A program made the position numbers and the translations under genes. Positions 60,455 through 64,000 of a DNA stretch of 64,000 nt are shown here, piece after piece. The DNA comes from Rhodocollybia butyracea (Eukaryota > Basidiomycota > Agaricomycetes > Agaricales > Omphalotaceae): NCBI GenBank assembly GCA_015501585.1, contig JADNRY010000041.1, positions 1 through 64,000 on the forward strand, in the 5' to 3' direction. The notes beneath the pieces were generated by a model. The model ran no database searches. It saw nothing but the letters and a program-made list of their open reading frames with translations, and had not been told where the DNA came from. Position 1 is the stretch's first letter. Each line of letters starts with the position of its first letter.

Positions 60455-60892
60455 GGATTCTCTTTCTTTTTTTCCTTGCTCAAACTTGATTATCAATTAT
60501 TCGATCTCTACATTCTGCGTACGCTTTTAATTAAATTCTCTTCAAATAAGAAACTCATTGAAGAGAGCCCTTGCCGATGTCGTACTCACAATCCGTTTTT
60601 CCTGCGCTTTGCCAAGGCGCTACTGGGTCAAGCGTATCTTGCCTAAGTATAAAGAATTTAACCAATGGACGTTCAGTGTGATGTTCGGAGAAGTTGACTC
60701 ACCGAACGTCAATCATATTAATCCTTCTTGGAGTGGTATCTGACCGCTGGGTTATGATGACATTGGAAGATACAGCCTCCAGTATGGGAGCTCGGGCGTT
60801 CACTATTCATACAGCTCATCGGGCAGTTTGGAGAATTGATAGTATTTAAACTCACGAGAGATGAGCAGAGAAAAGGTGTATGTCTGAAAGTG
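60455..60892. other. intergenic, no gene seen
   Basis: 438 bp between tRNA-Thr and the membrane-protein gene end. A chance plus-strand frame (60558-60743) has no motif. Nothing else seen. Confidence 0.45.
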
Positions 60893-62214
60893 TTATGAGA
60901 AATTTCTGACGTGGGATTTGGAGATAGAATTGCACACTTTTGCGATGGTCATGTCACAAAGCACTAGTAAACGGAGTAGGATATATAAGAATCAGTAGCA
61001 CATCTAGAGGTCAGTACTTACTGTAATAAAGCCCAACGTTTGTTTTGAACAATACAACTAAAGCGATCTGAGCGAGCAGCGGCAAAACATTGCATTGAAT
61101 CAGTCTATAAGTCAAGACTACCAAGCTCCTGAAGGGGTCGGAGAACAAGTGAATTAGGTCCCTTTCAAGAGCAAGTGACCACAACATACCTCGGTGAGAG
61201 AATGTGGTACTCTCGTTCTCTCCGGGATCGGATTTCAGTATAATAGATCAGCCCGCCAAAGACGCAGATATCTGTAAGGCTAATGAAAGAAGATTGAATT
61301 CGTCAATTGTAAGCACACTGTTACCACTTACATACTGCCAACAAGCCACGCATAACCAACAGGGCTGATATAAAATCAACGAGTGTCGGGATCAATCGGG
61401 GTACATTACTCACAATACAAGGTTGGAATCAGCTGTGATCAGCGAGTGTCGCTTCACAAGCATAGCAAACATCCACAAGACGATACACCAAGACACAGCA
61501 GCAAGCAGAGCAATCATCGTCGGAAGCCAAACATTCTTCCGCATGGAAAGCATCCATATACGACATGCGAACCAGAGCTGGACAATGAGTGCGGTCGTGG
61601 GGCTTTCAAAAAAAATGCTATAAGGAGATGGAAATAAAGTTTGATCGACAGCGTACTCACAAGAAAGCGAGTAGAGCAATCGCTTCTCTGTAAGACACAA
61701 GACAACAGTGAGTAACTAAACCCTCAATCTCGACGCTAACGAAAGACTAACTTTGGGGTCAACAGCAGAGCAGAAAAATCTTCGGTTCTGGTTAGCTCTC
61801 TGGCCGGGTGCGAAAATAGCCAAACACACCTCCCCAATTAATTGTAGTCCACTGATAGCACCACAATCCTAAGATATCATGAGGAGTCATAAAGGACATC
61901 GGTCAGAGGTAACGAACCAGAGATTATAGTATCACCAAGGGACAAGAGCATACACGTTATTACTACAGTTCTATAAAGCAGCTTGTCGTTTCCGAATGTC
62001 AAGAAGTAATGCCAGCCTATGTCGATTCAGATTGATAACACGAAGATCAACAAGGAAAATACTCACCAGCAGCTGCTACAACGCCAAAACTCATAAAGGA
62101 CATCCACCCACTCACAACCTTGAATAAAATCAACGTTAATGGCATTGAGAATCCCTTCTGTCACCAATCGCCGACACCTACCACAGCACCAACCGAGAGT
62201 ATTACATTATCCAT
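60893..62214 (-). CDS. seven-TM integral membrane protein (DUF6534-like)
   Basis: About nine small exons from MDNVILSVGAV (62214). Hydrophobic helices include VVSGWMSFMSFGVVAAAG, GWHYFLTFGNDKLLY, TVVITCMLLSLGDTIISG, LWCYQWTTINWG, a helix inside FFESPTTALIVQLWFACRIW, MIALLAAVSWCIVLWMFAML, PVGYAWLVGS and LTDICVFGGLIYYTEIRS, ending TIAKVCNSISKSHVRNFS. The pattern (conserved W/Y near exon ends, LTDICVFGGLIYY) matches the large basidiomycete family of 7-TM proteins with DUF6534-type C-termini. Function unknown. Confidence 0.7.
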
Positions 62215-62670
62215 TGTCCTGAAAAGAAAGGAGAGGCAAACGATTGTGGTCGTTGAGGAGAAAAAAGAGATTGGTTGACGGGGACAATGAAATGGCCCAA
62301 TGGAGATGCTTTAAGTTATTGTAAGTCCTAACGTACCACGTACCTTAGTATGTACGGAGGGCTTCATTTGAAGTGCCACACTTTTACCTCACCGGCCTCT
62401 GAACCGGAAAAAGATTTTGAGTGGAGAGCCAGCGCCTCCAAATCGATTTTGTTGAACGGACGTTCAAACGGTCAGGGCCAATTGCGAGGTCAAGTCACGG
62501 CCGCAAACTTGTCGAGGGTATGATGTTCATTGTATGCAGGGACGTCGGGGACGTCCAATAGACTGTATTGTAGAACTTGTGTACACGTTTTTCTGTTGGT
62601 GAAGTGTGAATAGAGCGGCAGGAACAAAAAAGAAAAGTAAATAACAGGCTATGAAAGAAAAATTTGAATA

Positions 62671-62739
62671 GCCCACCGCGAGGGTCGAACTCGCAGCCTT
62701 CAGATTAACACCGCCTTTCGGTCATAAAAGTCTGACGCT
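62671..62739 (-). pseudogene. tRNA-Lys remnant, copy 1
   Basis: On the minus strand the 3' half is intact: GGTGGGC acceptor arm, T-arm GCGAG-TTCGACC-CTCGC, and TCTGA pairing with TCAGA around a CTTTTA loop (Lys UUU) interrupted by an ~18-nt insert in the intron position. No 5' acceptor or good D-arm was found upstream. A T5 run lies just beyond the 3' end, like a Pol III terminator. Confidence 0.6.
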
Positions 62740-62772
62740 GAGAGACACACAGCCATCACGACAATTAATATA

Positions 62773-62840
62773 GCCCACCGCGAGGGTCGAACTCGCAGCC
62801 TTCAGATTATCAAGCACACCCGCCTTAAAAGTCTGACGCT
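62773..62840 (-). pseudogene. tRNA-Lys remnant, copy 2
   Basis: Same 3' half (GGTGGGC, T-arm, TCTGA stem) as copy 1, 102 bp further on, with a different insert (AGGCGGGTGTGCTTGAT) in the anticodon-loop intron position. The 5' half again lacks a partner acceptor and D-stem. A tandem duplication followed by decay is likely. Confidence 0.6.
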
Positions 62841-63068
62841 CTCGACGCTCTGGCTCTACCTATCCGCTCTATCCACCATCACCGATTAGGCGCCCGAAAA
62901 TTTCTATCGCGCTCATCGCCGCAACTTCGTACTTCGACAACGTTAACGCTTTCTTTCTTCATTCTTCACTCTTCACGCGCACGCTCTACAAAAGTCTCAG
63001 CCGCTGCCCGACTTCCACCACCAATCGCTACCTGAGACATTCTGAGACATACCATCTCTAACCACAGA

Positions 63069-64000
63069 ATGGCAAAGTCCATCGAAGAACTCATCGAGGA
63101 CACGGTCAGACTGAGTAGGATCCAGGACCAATATGTGCCATATGCACAACAACCCCAGGCCAGCACCTCAGCTGTAACACTGGAAAGCCGTCCTTCACCT
63201 ACTCCTCTTCCCGCTCCTACTTCCTCAGCAAACCGATCCCTCGCTAGACAATCTGCCACATCCTTTACACATCTTCTCGACGACGACAATCCCTCGGAAC
63301 CGCGCCGCAGCCCTTCCCCGAGTAACGCTGGCAGCATTACTACGTTGACCCCTTCCGGGAAAGCCTCGAAAAAGGCTATCTCCGCTAAGGGAAAAGCCTC
63401 GAAGGTCACGCCGTCGAAGACTGTCTCTCCCCAGTCTTCATTAAATCTGCCTACGTTGCACTACCCTGCAGAATCCAGGCTCATCCCGAACACCTCGGGA
63501 ACGAAGGAATCTGCTGCAACCACCAGATATCGCTCGGACAGCAATGACTTACGCCTCGAAGGGATGATTCGTACAGAGTCATCCACGGCGAGCAATCTCA
63601 TTCGAAACCTCAACGACAGTCTTCACCAACATGACGAGACCTACGACCACGCACAGCAATCTCTGGGACAGGACGTGACCACTCTCCGCACTGACGTCAA
63701 TGACCTACAGACACAGGTCCACGACATTGAGAGCTCACAACCTCCCTACGACGCCATCCTTCAGCGACTGGATCAACTGGAACAACAGCCTCCCGGTCCT
63801 AGTGGACAACTACTCTCGTATACACGCGCCAGCTCCCCTGGCTCGTCATCTCCCCCTACCACACACAACACACCTGACCGCCCACTGTGGGGTACTTCAG
63901 ACATCTTCAGCAATCCACGAAACCCCGACTCCGACTTCGACTCTCCCTGTCATGGGTCCCAGAGGCAACCTTCGGCCTCACCTCAGGATCGTTCTCCCTC
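63069..64000 (+). CDS. gag-like protein, 3' end outside window
   Basis: From ATG at 63069 the frame stays open for 310 codons to the window edge. It starts MAKSIEELIEDTVRLSRIQD, has a Ser/Pro/Lys-rich stretch (GKASKKAISAKGKASKVTPS) and a coiled coil (QSLGQDVTTLRTDVNDLQTQ). Start, composition and coiled coil resemble the N-terminal part of Gag from fungal LTR retrotransposons, but no capsid core or zinc knuckle is in view. It could also be a host protein. A retroelement next to tRNA remnants would fit Ty3-like targeting of Pol III genes. Confidence 0.45.
   Translation, partial: MAKSIEELIEDTVRLSRIQDQYVPYAQQPQASTSAVTLESRPSPTPLPAPTSSANRSLARQSATSFTHLLDDDNPSEPRRSPSPSNAGSITTLTPSGKASKKAISAKGKASKVTPSKTVSPQSSLNLPTLHYPAESRLIPNTSGTKESAATTRYRSDSNDLRLEGMIRTESSTASNLIRNLNDSLHQHDETYDHAQQSLGQDVTTLRTDVNDLQTQVHDIESSQPPYDAILQRLDQLEQQPPGPSGQLLSYTRASSPGSSSPPTTHNTPDRPLWGTSDIFSNPRNPDSDFDSPCHGSQRQPSASPQDRSP

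Larger units (their letters stand above)
62215..63068. other. intergenic with tRNA-Lys remnants
   Basis: 854 bp between the membrane-protein start and the gag-like ORF. Besides the two tRNA-Lys-like copies (described separately) there is no ORF. The last ~180 bp before the gag-like ORF has CT-rich stretches that could be retroelement 5' leader. Confidence 0.45.

Noticed and set aside
62671..62840. Primer-binding site for a retrotransposon
   Set aside because: A PBS should begin TGG (complement of tRNA CCA); here the tRNA-like sequence is preceded by ATA, so it is more likely a genomic tRNA remnant.

Overview
The window looks like nuclear DNA of a mushroom-forming basidiomycete (Agaricomycetes). 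The genes are dense and lie on both strands. They are broken by many introns of about 45-60 bp with GT(R)/AG borders, some of the tRNA genes carry small introns, and the gene set is typically fungal: NHA1-type Na+/H+ antiporter, fungal Zn2Cys6 factor, PhoD-like phosphatase, F-box genes, a DUF6534-type membrane protein. All identifications come from reading translated sequence and motifs; no database search was run. Exon borders given are those that keep the frame open and match family motifs.

Layout. 1-1200: 3' part of an unrecognised minus-strand gene. 1215-4091: gene-free, transposon-like DNA, with a hairpin-rich stretch followed by an LTR-like promoter and decayed tandem repeats. 4092-16045: a CaMKK/Ssp1-type kinase, the MICOS subunit Mic19, dynactin p150-Glued and a ubiquitin-like ER membrane protein. 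16966-23061: a small secreted protein, a single-pass membrane protein, tRNA-Glu, a diacylglycerol/sphingoid kinase-like protein, UMP kinase (URA6) with a 63-codon ORF 2 nt upstream, and the nucleoporin Nup37. 23328-30739: a Zn2Cys6 factor and two spliceosome genes in tandem, CEF1/CDC5 and YJU2. 30932-35955: Na+/H+ antiporter, cytochrome oxidase subunit Cox8 (COX7C type) and a probable Mis14/Nsl1 kinetochore subunit. 36110-49908: separase, a C2H2 factor, proteasome subunit beta-2 (PUP1) and a PhoD-like phosphatase. 50184-62214: two F-box genes (one frame-broken), an MFS drug transporter, SDA1 (frame broken twice near its 3' end), tRNA-Thr and a DUF6534-like 7-TM protein. 62671-64000: two decayed tRNA-Lys copies and an open-ended gag-like ORF that runs off the window.

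Most of the window is conserved housekeeping: cell division (separase, Mis14, dynactin), splicing (CEF1, YJU2), mitochondria (Mic19, Cox8), nucleotide and ribosome synthesis (URA6, SDA1) and protein turnover (PUP1, ubiquitin-like protein). Many pairs are divergent with very short shared promoters. I found no bacterial-type system, CRISPR array or secondary-metabolite cluster. The least explained parts are the hairpin-rich stretch at 1.46-2.34 kb, the TAG-TT-ATG junction upstream of URA6, and the repeated tRNA-Lys remnants beside the gag-like ORF.
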